Source of the DNA: Acinetobacter tandoii DSM 14970 = CIP 107469
GTDB lineage: Bacteria; Pseudomonadota; Gammaproteobacteria; Pseudomonadales; Moraxellaceae
Reading direction: 5' to 3'
Length of the DNA stretch: 46,965 nt
Assembly (NCBI RefSeq): GCF_000400735.1
Contig: NZ_KE007371.1
Coordinates: forward strand, 422,187 to 469,151
The position numbers and the translations under genes are program-made. Below, one piece after another: positions 35,211-43,311 of this stretch (position 1 is its first letter; each line of letters starts with the position of its first letter). A model generated the notes under the pieces. It made no database searches. It had not been told where the DNA came from and worked only from the letters and a program-made list of their open reading frames with translations.

Positions 35211-35412
35211 ATGTCAATGACTCAGGCATGCTACGCGACCCTGTATTGAAGTATTGCCTTTTATCGTAAATTTTAGCTTTTTGTTGTGTCTGGTTTGAAT
35301 AAAAAATAAGCTGTATGTGGTATTTTTGGTTGTTAAAAAATAATAAAAACTTTGAATTTAAAACTGAGGTTGGGTGAAAGTTTTGAATTTAAATACAGTG
35401 TAAATCATCAAT

Positions 35413-35421
35413 TGTGGATAA
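35413..35421 (-). other. DnaA box inside the repeat array
   Basis: Perfect TGTGGATAA (reverse of TTATCCACA), between array sites 2 and 3. Confidence 0.7.
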
Positions 35422-35597
35422 AATAATTTGAATTTAAAATCGATGAGCATTTTTAAATTCATTTTTTTAAATTTAAAAGTGCGAGTTATGAATTTAAATC
35501 GGCATTTTTGAATTCAAAAATCGCGATTAAAGTTCATGACTCATGCTGAGTCTACTTGATTTGTTAGTGTGTGTGCTTTGAATTTAAAAAATACGGC

Positions 35598-35606
35598 TGT
35601 GGATAA
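35598..35606 (-). other. Second DnaA box inside the repeat array
   Basis: Perfect TGTGGATAA in the same orientation as the first, 185 bp away, between array sites at 35580 and 35612. Confidence 0.7.
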
Positions 35607-35821
35607 CATCTTTTAAATTCAAATTTCTGGTTTTAAATTTAAAGTGGTGCTTTTGAATTTAAATTAAAGCGTGATTTGGGTTGCAGATAACTATTTTTGA
35701 ATTTAAAAGTAAAATATGAATTTAAAATTAAGAAAATGAATTCAAATTTTACGTTTCTTATCTGTCAATTTTGTACTGGAATGTTAAGGTAAGCGCATAA
35801 TTTGAATTTAAAACGAAAGTG

Positions 35822-37123
35822 ATGATGAAACGAATTAATTATTTTATTTTTGGATCCATTTTTTGGTTTGCGGCACCATCCCATGCGGAATTGATTATTA
35901 ATGGTCAGCCTTCTTCTGTTTCGACTTATAATAATAACTTAACAAACCAAAGTGCTTACAGTGCTGAGAATAATTTTCAAGCTTGCTTGTCAAATTTGCG
36001 TAGTCAAGCACTTGCTGCAGGTGTTAGTGCGAGTACTTATGATCGTTATACCCAAAATTTGACGCCTGATTATAGCGTGATCGAGAAGTTAAATTATCAA
36101 CCTGAATTTTCGACTCCAATTTGGGATTATTTGTCAGGTCTGGTCGATGATGAGCGAGTGGAAATGGGGCGCCAAAAATTAGTCCAGCACCGTGAGGTTC
36201 TGAATCGCGTTGCCCAAGCTTATGGTGTACCTGCTGAAACGGTGGTGGCAGTCTGGGGCGTTGAAAGTAATTTTGGTAATATTTCAGGCAGTTATCCTTT
36301 ATTACAGGCTCTCGGTACTTTAAGTTGTGAAGGCCGCCGCCAAAGTTATTTCCGTGGTGAGTTTTTTGCCACTATGCGTATTTTACAGCGTGGTGATTTA
36401 AGCGAAGAACAATTACGTGGTTCGTGGGCAGGAGCATTTGGTCATACGCAGTTTATGCCGTCTACCTATGAAGAATTAGCGGTTGATTTTGATGGCGATG
36501 GTCGCCGTGATTTGGTCTTGAGTACCTCAGATGCACTGGCTTCGACCGCCAATTTCTTGACTAAGCGTGGTTGGCAAACAGGTATGCCTTGGGGCTTTGA
36601 GGTAACGACACCTGCAAGTTTGTCTATTTCAGGTGAAGGGCGCCGTAATAAGAAAAGTTTGTCTTACTGGATGAATCAAGGACTGACACGTGCGGATGGT
36701 AGTGCCTTAATTCAGGGGAATCTGTCTGAAAGCACCCCAGCTGGATTAATGGCACCCGCTGGAGAAAACGGACCTAAATTCCTAGTTTTTAAGAACTTTG
36801 ATGCTATTTATAGTTATAACGCAGCTGAAAGTTATGCTTTAGCGATTGCGCATTTATCGGATCGCTTACAGGGCAAAGGCAATTTCCGACAAGGTTGGCC
36901 GACCAATGATGCAGGTACATCTCGTGCAGAACGTCGTGAAATTCAGCAATATTTACTTAATCGTGGTTATGATATTGGTAAAGTAGATGGTTTGATTGGT
37001 GATAAAACCCGACAAGCGATTCGTGATGAACAGATTCGTATGGGTTTAAATCCGACTGGACGAGCAGGGCAACAGACTTTGCAGGCCTTTCGTAATGAAA
37101 ATGCCAAATTAATGATGAAGTAA
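35822..37123 (+). CDS. MltB-like lytic murein transglycosylase with peptidoglycan-binding domain
   Basis: 433 aa. Signal peptide (MMKRINYFIFGSIFWFAAPS, cleavage near SHA-E), no lipobox, so soluble in the periplasm. SLT_2/MltB catalytic domain (about 45-345): catalytic Glu in AVWGVESNFG near residue 149, GSWAGAFGHTQFMPSTY and VDFDGDGRRDL. The C-terminal PG_binding_1 domain (about 370-430) has REIQQYLLNRGYDIGKVDGLIGDKT. It cleaves glycan to 1,6-anhydro-MurNAc products, the substrate source for AnmK. Starts GTG 35819, ATG 35822 and ATG 35825 all abut the last array site, which leaves almost no ordinary leader. Confidence 0.93.
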   Translation: MMKRINYFIFGSIFWFAAPSHAELIINGQPSSVSTYNNNLTNQSAYSAENNFQACLSNLRSQALAAGVSASTYDRYTQNLTPDYSVIEKLNYQPEFSTPIWDYLSGLVDDERVEMGRQKLVQHREVLNRVAQAYGVPAETVVAVWGVESNFGNISGSYPLLQALGTLSCEGRRQSYFRGEFFATMRILQRGDLSEEQLRGSWAGAFGHTQFMPSTYEELAVDFDGDGRRDLVLSTSDALASTANFLTKRGWQTGMPWGFEVTTPASLSISGEGRRNKKSLSYWMNQGLTRADGSALIQGNLSESTPAGLMAPAGENGPKFLVFKNFDAIYSYNAAESYALAIAHLSDRLQGKGNFRQGWPTNDAGTSRAERREIQQYLLNRGYDIGKVDGLIGDKTRQAIRDEQIRMGLNPTGRAGQQTLQAFRNENAKLMMK

Positions 37124-37131
37124 AACGGAAA

Positions 37132-37165
37132 GATGACGGTGCGGGTGTACCGTCATCACATTTTA
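37132..37165. terminator. Probable terminator after the lytic transglycosylase gene
   Basis: GATGACGGT / ACCGTCATC perfect stem with an 8-nt loop, then ACATTTT. The T-run is short. It sits between convergent genes. Confidence 0.6.
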
Positions 37166-37171
37166 GGTGCT

Positions 37172-37549
37172 TTATTCGACTTCAATTGGATCGAGTTTCA
37201 CCGCTTCTAAAATATCAAAAATTACAGTAGTGACATCCTGGCTTAAATCGCGGTTATTAAAAATTTCATGTGCGCTAATGGTGACATCTGTGTCGCTTGG
37301 CAGTAGACGTTGTTCTTCTTCAATCAGGTGTTGAATTGGCAGCAAAGTCTGCTTAATTTCTAAATGCAAGATATCCTGAAATTCAATATTTTCATCTTCC
37401 AGTTCAATTTCTTGCTCATTGAAATATGGCAGAATAATAGAGTGGAGATAAGGCTGAATTTCAATAATATCAAACAATTCCAAATCACGAGTTTGTTCAA
37501 TTGTGCTGATATGATCATTCACTTCAATGAGAATATGGTAGTAACTCAC
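37172..37549 (-). CDS. Acidic hypothetical protein
   Basis: 125 aa, very acidic (many Glu and Asp; near-C-terminal EAVKLDPIEVE), no signal peptide or TM. GTG 37549 is chosen because GGAG lies 6 bp upstream and no ATG fits. Hydrophobic and acidic residues alternate (YYHILIEVNDHI, DIIEIQPYLHSIIL), which suggests a compact alpha/beta protein. I do not recognise a family. It shares strand with the metzincin gene, 118 bp upstream, so co-expression is possible. Function unknown. Confidence 0.75.
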   Translation of the reverse strand: MSYYHILIEVNDHISTIEQTRDLELFDIIEIQPYLHSIILPYFNEQEIELEDENIEFQDILHLEIKQTLLPIQHLIEEEQRLLPSDTDVTISAHEIFNNRDLSQDVTTVIFDILEAVKLDPIEVE

Positions 37550-37667
37550 ATTGTTCTCCGCTCAGTTTGCTGTGTGGATGGTTCTATCACAATAGCATGA
37601 AATCCAATCTTTTGCTGCGCAAATCAAGCAAAAAGCCTTATAAAGTTTAAGGGTATTTTTCACAAGG

Positions 37668-38567
37668 TTATTGGCGTGCAGCCAATAACTGTAAATCTGC
37701 AGCTCTGAGCCTAAAATGCTGTAAATCTTGTTCTCCCAAAATAGGGTACATCAGGGCTTGAGAGTCATTATGGTGTGCCAGTCCTAGTGCATGGCCTAAT
37801 TCATGTGCGATGGTTAGTCTCAGATCATCATTTCCATCAAATTGGTAGATTTCAATTTTATTGCCCATAAACACGCCTTTATGGAATTCACGTGCTGGGA
37901 AACGTCGTTGGGCTTGCATGATTTCCTTATTCAGCTGTTGAATACTCAAGTTGTGTTGATCGACCTGCTGATTAAAGTTTTGATTTTGTTGTTGAAAATA
38001 AGCAGCTTCTTGTTCGAACTGTGCAATTTTGTATTGTAGTTGAGCGAGTTGGTTACGTAAATTTTGTTGTTGTTCCGCGGACTGCGCTTGAGCTTGTTGG
38101 CTCTGTAAATAGCGATATTCGGCTTCCAGTTGTTGTTGTTGCTGTTCTAAACGATGTTGTGTGAAATCCAGTTGAGTTCTGGCGCGTTCAATATTGTCTG
38201 AAGAGCGATTGTTTTGATTTTTGCTCTTATCTAGTTTTTGTTGGGTTTGTTTTAACGCATTTGCATCTTGCTGGCGCTGATCATAGATCAGTTCAATGCT
38301 GAGTTTTGCATTCGGATCGTAAACAAACAGAGTTTGTTGTGTACCTTGATGCCAGATTTCAAGAGCTTCTTGGCTCAATTGTATAACCTGTGCTTGAGTA
38401 AGACCAAAACGTGGATCTACATTGCCAATTTTAAAGCGTAGTCGTTGATCAAAGGGGTGCAGTAACCGATCTGACCAGGCATTATAGCGTAATTGATAAT
38501 GTGCATGGCTTTGGTAGCTGAGCCAGAGTATCGCTAAGAAGAGTAGGATGAATCCAAGTCGATGCAT
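37668..38567 (-). CDS. Metzincin-type zinc metallopeptidase with an inserted coiled coil
   Basis: 299 aa. An N-terminal hydrophobic segment (RLGFILLFLAILWLSYQSHA) is a signal peptide or anchor. Residues about 30-105 look like the start of a matrixin fold (RLRFKIGNVDPRFGLT, EALEIWHQG). Residues about 105-220 are a Gln/Asn-rich coiled coil. The catalytic end has HELGHALGLAHH (HExxHxxGxxH) near residue 257 and the Met-turn SQALMYPIL. It is predicted active in the periplasm or at the cell surface. The substrate is unknown. The inserted coil may position or sense the substrate. Confidence 0.85.
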   Translation of the reverse strand: MHRLGFILLFLAILWLSYQSHAHYQLRYNAWSDRLLHPFDQRLRFKIGNVDPRFGLTQAQVIQLSQEALEIWHQGTQQTLFVYDPNAKLSIELIYDQRQQDANALKQTQQKLDKSKNQNNRSSDNIERARTQLDFTQHRLEQQQQQLEAEYRYLQSQQAQAQSAEQQQNLRNQLAQLQYKIAQFEQEAAYFQQQNQNFNQQVDQHNLSIQQLNKEIMQAQRRFPAREFHKGVFMGNKIEIYQFDGNDDLRLTIAHELGHALGLAHHNDSQALMYPILGEQDLQHFRLRAADLQLLAARQ

Positions 38568-38644
38568 AAATCATTTTTCTTTTTCATTTGTGTGTAATGT
38601 AGCGAAAAGTGTGTGGTGTGGAAATATATGCTTCCTCTAAAAAT

Positions 38645-38675
38645 AAAAAAAACCGCGCGTAAGCGCGGTTTTTTT
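38645..38675 (-). terminator. Intrinsic terminator of dnaK
   Basis: Perfect AACCGCGC / GCGCGGTT stem with a 4-nt loop and long A- and T-runs. It lies just after the dnaK stop. Confidence 0.92.
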
Positions 38676-38686
38676 AAAGAGACAAA

Positions 38687-40627
38687 TTATTTTTTGTCAT
38701 CTTTTACTTCAGTAAATTCAGCATCTACAACGCCATCATCAGCTTTTTGTTGACCTGCATCGCCACCTTGGAATGCATTTGGATCAAAGCCTTCAGCACC
38801 ACCAGCTTGTTGTGCTTGTTCATAAGCACGTTGAGTGATAGGCATCAAGATGTTTTGTAAAGCTTCAGTTTTCGCTTTGATATCTTCAACATCATTTTCT
38901 TTGGTTGCTGCTTCTAGCTCAGAAACGGCAGTGCTTACCGCTGTTTTTTCATCTTCAGTCACTTTGTCACCAAGATCTTTAACAGCTTTGTTTGAGCTTG
39001 AAATTAATGCATCAGCTTCGTTACGAGCTTTTGCAAGTTCTTCAAACTTACGATCTTCTTCAGCATTCGCTTCAGCATCTTTGATCATTGCTTCGATTTC
39101 AGCATCAGACAAACCTGAGTTTGCTTTAATCTGGATCGATTGCTCTTTACCAGTGCTCTTATCTTTAGCAGATACTTTCAAGATACCATCAGCATTGATG
39201 TCGAAAGATACTTCAATTTGTGGCACACCGCGTGGAGCAGGCGGAATGTCACCTAATTGGAAGTTACCCAACAATTTGTTTTGTTGAGCCATCTTACGTT
39301 CACCTTGGTAAACAGAAATGTCTACAGCAGGCTGGTTGTCAGCAGCAGTAGAGAACACTTGTGATTTCTTCGCAGGAATCGTCGTGTTTTTCTCAATGAT
39401 TGGTGTTAATACACCACCCATTGTTTCAATACCTAAAGTTAATGGCGTTACGTCTAATAAAAGAACGTCAGTTTTGTCACCAGACAATACCGCACCTTGA
39501 ATCGCAGCACCGATTGCAACTGCTTCGTCAGGGTTCACATCTTTACGTGGCTCTTTACCAAAGAATTCTTGTACTTTTTGTTGTACAAGTGGCATACGAG
39601 ACTGACCACCCACCAAGATTACGTCAGAGATGTCAGAAGTCGAAAGACCAGCATCTTTAAGCGCAATACGGCAAGGCTCAATTGTACGAGCAACTAAATC
39701 AGCAACTAAACCTTCAAGTTTTGCACGAGTTACGTTGATCACTAAGTGTTTAGGACCAGTTGCATCAGCCGTGATATATGGAAGGTTAATTTCAGTTGCA
39801 TTTGATGAAGAAAGCTCAATTTTTGCTTTTTCAGCAGCTTCTTTCAAACGTTGTAACGCAAGTGGATCATTTTTCAAGTTCACACTTTGTTCTTTCTTAA
39901 ATTCTTCAACCAAGAATTCAATCAATGCGTTATCAAAGTCTTCACCACCAAGGAAAGTATCACCGTTTGTTGATAACACTTCGATTTGTTGGTCGCCATC
40001 AAGATCTGCGATTTCAATGATTGATACGTCAAAAGTACCACCACCTAAGTCGTAAACTGCAACTTTACGGTCGCCTTCTTTTTTGTCCATACCGAACGCA
40101 AGTGCCGCAGCAGTTGGTTCGTTAATGATACGTTTAACATCTAAACCAGCGATTTTACCCGCATCTTTAGTTGCTTGACGTTGAGCATCGTTAAAGTAAG
40201 CAGGAACAGTAATAACTGCTTCAGTAACTGTTTCACCTAAATAGTCTTCTGCAGTTTTCTTCATCTTTTTCAAGATTTCAGCAGAAACCTGTTGAGGCGC
40301 TAATTTTTTATCGTTTACTTCAACCCAAGCATCGCCATTGTCTGCTTTGATGATTTTGTAAGGTACAAGACCGATATCTTTTTGTACCGCCTGGTCTTCA
40401 TAACGACGACCAATTAAACGCTTAATCGCGAATAATGTGTTTTTAGGGTTAGTCACTGCTTGACGTTTAGCAGATTGACCAACCAAGATTTCACCATCTT
40501 TATATGCAATGATTGATGGAGTTGTACGAGCGCCTTCGGCGTTCTCGATTACTTTAACTTTGTCGCCTTCAAGTACAGCAACGCATGAGTTTGTTGTACC
40601 TAAGTCAATACCAATGATTTTAGCCAT
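38687..40627 (-). CDS. dnaK: Chaperone DnaK (Hsp70)
   Basis: 646 aa. N-terminal ATPase domain: IIGIDLGTTNSCVAV, VYDLGGGTFDVSI and ILVGGQSRMPLVQ. The conserved linker DVLLLDVTPLTLGIETMGG leads to the substrate-binding domain, and the lid ends in the acidic tail EFTEVKDDKK. It works with GrpE (upstream here) and DnaJ (not in the window). A sigma-32-like promoter lies between grpE and dnaK, so dnaK can be induced alone. SD GAGGAA precedes ATG 40627. It runs toward oriC, that is, against the fork. Confidence 0.98.
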   Translation of the reverse strand: MAKIIGIDLGTTNSCVAVLEGDKVKVIENAEGARTTPSIIAYKDGEILVGQSAKRQAVTNPKNTLFAIKRLIGRRYEDQAVQKDIGLVPYKIIKADNGDAWVEVNDKKLAPQQVSAEILKKMKKTAEDYLGETVTEAVITVPAYFNDAQRQATKDAGKIAGLDVKRIINEPTAAALAFGMDKKEGDRKVAVYDLGGGTFDVSIIEIADLDGDQQIEVLSTNGDTFLGGEDFDNALIEFLVEEFKKEQSVNLKNDPLALQRLKEAAEKAKIELSSSNATEINLPYITADATGPKHLVINVTRAKLEGLVADLVARTIEPCRIALKDAGLSTSDISDVILVGGQSRMPLVQQKVQEFFGKEPRKDVNPDEAVAIGAAIQGAVLSGDKTDVLLLDVTPLTLGIETMGGVLTPIIEKNTTIPAKKSQVFSTAADNQPAVDISVYQGERKMAQQNKLLGNFQLGDIPPAPRGVPQIEVSFDINADGILKVSAKDKSTGKEQSIQIKANSGLSDAEIEAMIKDAEANAEEDRKFEELAKARNEADALISSSNKAVKDLGDKVTEDEKTAVSTAVSELEAATKENDVEDIKAKTEALQNILMPITQRAYEQAQQAGGAEGFDPNAFQGGDAGQQKADDGVVDAEFTEVKDDKK

Positions 40628-40676
40628 TAGATCTGTTCCTCAAAAATTCTTGTGCAATGTTTTTGCTTGTTATCCG

Positions 40677-40704
40677 ATATGAGAGCCGTTCAAAATTTTT
40701 CAAG
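40677..40704 (-). promoter_or_regulatory. Sigma-32 heat-shock promoter of dnaK
   Basis: On the minus strand, CTTGAAA (40698-40704), 14 bp, CTCATAT (40677-40683), close to the sigma-32 consensus CTTGAAA / CCCCATnT. Confidence 0.75.
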
Positions 40705-40748
40705 TTATTTTTCTGAAAATTTTTCACAAACTCCCGTATTTATAGGGT

Positions 40749-41294
40749 TTATGCGCCTACCATCACCATAGCAGGGCGAAGTAAACGACCATTTAAGGTG
40801 TAACCTTTCTGTAAAACGGTGCCAATTTCGTTCGCTTTGGCATTTGGATCAATGCCGACAGCTTGGTGTAAATCTGCATTGAAACCGCTTTGTGTATCTG
40901 CTTCAACCACACCAAATTTTTCAAGTGTTGTGAGTAAAGATTTCAAGGTAAGTTTTACGCCTTCAAGTACAGGGGTTTCTTCTTCACCTGCGGCTTGAAT
41001 GGCACGTTCTAAATTGTCGACAGAGTCGAGTAATTCTTTGGCAAACTTTTCAAGCACAGTTTCCTTATGCTTTTCAGCTTCACGTTGAATACGCTCAACA
41101 CTCTTTTGTGCTTCATAAACGGCATTTGCTGTACGGGCTTTTTCTAATTTCAAGCTTTCTTCAAGTTTGCCGATTTGCGCTTGTAAATCTTCAACGCTAA
41201 GCTCGTTTGCTTGCTCTACACCTTCAGCTTGAGTTTGTTCTGTCTGTTGCTCATTTTGAATGTCTTGAGCTTGCTCATTGTGCTCATTAGCCAT
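40749..41294 (-). CDS. grpE: Nucleotide exchange factor GrpE
   Basis: 181 aa. Gln/Glu-rich N-terminus, long coiled-coil helix (about 35-90, LSVEDLQAQIGKLEESLKLEKAR), then the DnaK-contacting part with RAIQAAGEEETPVLEGVKLTLKSL and the beta-domain end QKGYTLNGRLLRPAMVMVG. GGAGATC precedes ATG 41294; a longer frame to 41354 exists, including a possible ATG at 41327. It releases ADP from DnaK and acts as a thermosensor. It lies 121 bp upstream of dnaK. Confidence 0.95.
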   Translation of the reverse strand: MANEHNEQAQDIQNEQQTEQTQAEGVEQANELSVEDLQAQIGKLEESLKLEKARTANAVYEAQKSVERIQREAEKHKETVLEKFAKELLDSVDNLERAIQAAGEEETPVLEGVKLTLKSLLTTLEKFGVVEADTQSGFNADLHQAVGIDPNAKANEIGTVLQKGYTLNGRLLRPAMVMVGA

Positions 41295-41405
41295 TGATGA
41301 TCTCCGTTGAAAAAAGTTCTTAAACATGTACAGTCCTTTGGTGTCAGTGTTCACTGGTTAAATCTGAACTGTCATGAGTGATGAAATTCATGATTAGTAA
41401 AAGAG

Positions 41406-41431
41406 GTCGGGGCAGGAATGCAAAATTCAAG
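41406..41431 (-). promoter_or_regulatory. Sigma-32 heat-shock promoter of grpE
   Basis: On the minus strand, CTTGAA (41426-41431), then 13 bp, then CCCCGAC (41406-41412). The C-run and spacing fit sigma-32. Confidence 0.7.
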
Positions 41432-41460
41432 TTGCATACCTGATTAAATTTGCACTATTT

Positions 41461-42348
41461 CTATTTTTTCTCAGATAAATTGAAGTGTTGAATTACAAAT
41501 GCGATGAATTCTTGCGTTTTTTTACTTAAATGGCGACGAGACGAATACACCACAGACAGTTGCATTTGTGGCAGGGCGTAGTCGGGCAGAATCTGATGTA
41601 GCCGATTTTGATTCAGCTCAGTTTGTACCAATGCGGTTGGTAACATGGCGATGCCTTGAGCCTGTTTGCACATCTCTAATAATGCATAGGCATCATTGCT
41701 TTTGATCACACTATGCAAGTTATAGTTTTGGGGGTGTTGATTCGGAGCGTTCAGCGTCCAAACTGAATGCATACTGTGATGGGTCAGGCAGGTATGTTGT
41801 AACAGCTGTTCAGGATGTTGAATCTCGGGCGCTTGAGCCAAATAATCGGGGTGTGCGCATAAAACAGAGTCAATCGGAAACAGCGGACGGGCAATTAAAC
41901 CTTCAGCTATTTTAGGGCTAATCCGAAAGGCTAAATCGATTTGGGCATCAATTAAATCGAGTGTGTCTTCGGTAATCACAATATCAAATTGTACAAATGG
42001 AAATTGCTCACGAAAGCGTTGAATACATTCGGCTAAACCATTTTGTAGCAAAAACAACCCCGTGGTCAGTCGAATCATTCCTGTTTGTTGTTGATCTTGT
42101 GTCATATCCAACAGCAATTGCTGTTGTTGCAAAATATTTTCACAGTAATGCAGCGCCTGCTCGCCAGCAGCCGTAAGTGAGATTTTACGGGTATTGCGAT
42201 GAAACAATCGGGTCGAAAAATGATTTTCCAGATGTTCAAGGTAGCGAGATACCATGGCGCGTGAAACATTGAGATGGTCTGCAGCTTTGGTCAGACTGCC
42301 TTGCTGGGCAATACAGACAAAGACTTGAATGGCTTTTAGGGTATCCAT
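41461..42348 (-). CDS. LysR-family transcriptional regulator
   Basis: 295 aa. N-terminal winged HTH (about 1-60): FVCIAQQGSLTKAADHLNVSRAMVSRYLEHLE, followed by TRLFHRNTRKISLTAAG. The C-terminal effector domain (about 90-290) has the type-2 periplasmic-binding fold. Start ATG 42348. It is divergent from the MBL-fold gene, with about 108 bp between starts, the classic LysR layout, so it most likely controls that gene. The effector is unknown. Confidence 0.93.
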   Translation of the reverse strand: MDTLKAIQVFVCIAQQGSLTKAADHLNVSRAMVSRYLEHLENHFSTRLFHRNTRKISLTAAGEQALHYCENILQQQQLLLDMTQDQQQTGMIRLTTGLFLLQNGLAECIQRFREQFPFVQFDIVITEDTLDLIDAQIDLAFRISPKIAEGLIARPLFPIDSVLCAHPDYLAQAPEIQHPEQLLQHTCLTHHSMHSVWTLNAPNQHPQNYNLHSVIKSNDAYALLEMCKQAQGIAMLPTALVQTELNQNRLHQILPDYALPQMQLSVVYSSRRHLSKKTQEFIAFVIQHFNLSEKK

Positions 42349-42456
42349 ATTTATGTTTATTGTTGCGTATATTGTAACAGTTTATCTTAAGTTGAGCTGT
42401 TTATTTGTCATAAACTGAAATTTAAAGTATTCAAAATCAAATAAGAGATGAATACC

Positions 42457-43311
42457 ATGCAAACCAAGTTTTATGCCCTTGCCTTAACTGCTTTAGCACT
42501 TAGCTCGACTGCCTATGCGCAAGACCTAAAAATTCACACCTATTTAGCTAAGCCTGAACATTTTGGCGTGACATCTACCCTTATTGAAGGGGATAACGAA
42601 GTCATGTTGGTGAATGCTCAATTTTCTAAATCGGAAGCTTTACGTATCGCAGCAGAGATTTTAGACAGCGGTAAAACTTTAAAAACGATTTTTGTGAGTT
42701 ATGGCGATCCTGACTTCTATTTTGGTTTGGATGTTTTTAAACAATATTTTCCAAACGTAAAAATCATTGCAACACCTGAAACCGTGCAACATATTCAGGC
42801 AACGCAAGCCCTGAAAGTGCAGTACTGGGGACCACAAATGGGCGTGAATGCACCCAGCAAAATTATTGTGCCAGAGGTATATACTCCCAAAACATTAACG
42901 CTCGAAGATGAAGTGATTGCAATTAAGGGGCAAAAGGAACTGACTTATTTATGGATTCCAAGTGCTAAAGCAGTTGTAGGCGGTATTCCAGTCTCTTCTG
43001 GGATTCATTTATGGATGGCGGATACTCCTACAACAAAAGATCGTAACGAAGTGGTACAGGCATTAGAAAGTATCAAATCATTAAAACCGAATGTTGTTGT
43101 TCCAGCACACATGAAAGCGGGTGCAACAGAAGGATTGGATGCGGTTAACTTTTCTATCGATTATTTGAAGCAATATGAGAAAGCCGCGAAAAATAGCAAA
43201 AATTCTGCACAGTTAATTCAAAGCATGCAGCAACAATATCCAGATTTGGCCGAGTCCGGCAACCTAGCATTGGGCGCTAAAGTAGTGAAAAGTGAGATGA
43301 AATGGCCTTAA
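42457..43311 (+). CDS. MBL-fold protein with degenerate metal site (Vmh-like)
   Basis: 284 aa with signal peptide (MQTKFYALALTALALSSTAYA). It has the metallo-beta-lactamase fold pattern: VTSTLIEGDNEVMLVNAQFS, then IFVSYGDPDFYFGLDVF where active members have THxHxDHxxG, later VVVPAHMKAG. Three of the four ligands in that first motif are replaced (Tyr, Asp, Phe in place of His); the Asp stays. This resembles the Vmh subfamily. ATG 42457 has AAGAG about 9 bp upstream; ATG 42448 directly abuts it and is unlikely. A terminator lies about 130 bp downstream. Confidence 0.85.
   Translation: MQTKFYALALTALALSSTAYAQDLKIHTYLAKPEHFGVTSTLIEGDNEVMLVNAQFSKSEALRIAAEILDSGKTLKTIFVSYGDPDFYFGLDVFKQYFPNVKIIATPETVQHIQATQALKVQYWGPQMGVNAPSKIIVPEVYTPKTLTLEDEVIAIKGQKELTYLWIPSAKAVVGGIPVSSGIHLWMADTPTTKDRNEVVQALESIKSLKPNVVVPAHMKAGATEGLDAVNFSIDYLKQYEKAAKNSKNSAQLIQSMQQQYPDLAESGNLALGAKVVKSEMKWP

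Larger units (their letters stand above)
35354..35812. repeat. Array of GAATTTAAA / TTTRAATTYAAA sites
   Basis: Exact GAATTTAAA (either strand) starts at 35354, 35385, 35430, 35452(-), 35490, 35580, 35612(-), 35655, 35699, 35718 and 35804. One-mismatch forms start at 35469, 35510, 35635 and 35738. The extended consensus is TTTGAATTTAAA, a near palindrome. Steps are often 19-23 or 31-32 bp. The stretch 35211-35353 before it holds only the end of the terminator region and AT-rich DNA. No gene is seen from 35161 to 35821. Confidence 0.9.

Noticed and set aside
35161..35821. CRISPR array or IS remnant in the purK-mltB gap
   Set aside because: Repeats are 9-12 bp, palindromic and unevenly spaced, with no unique spacers of constant length, no cas genes, no transposase and no terminal repeats or target duplications.
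38835..39287. 150-codon frame antisense to dnaK
   Set aside because: It mirrors the codon bias of dnaK on the other strand, a common artefact of highly expressed genes. No SD and no homology by eye.
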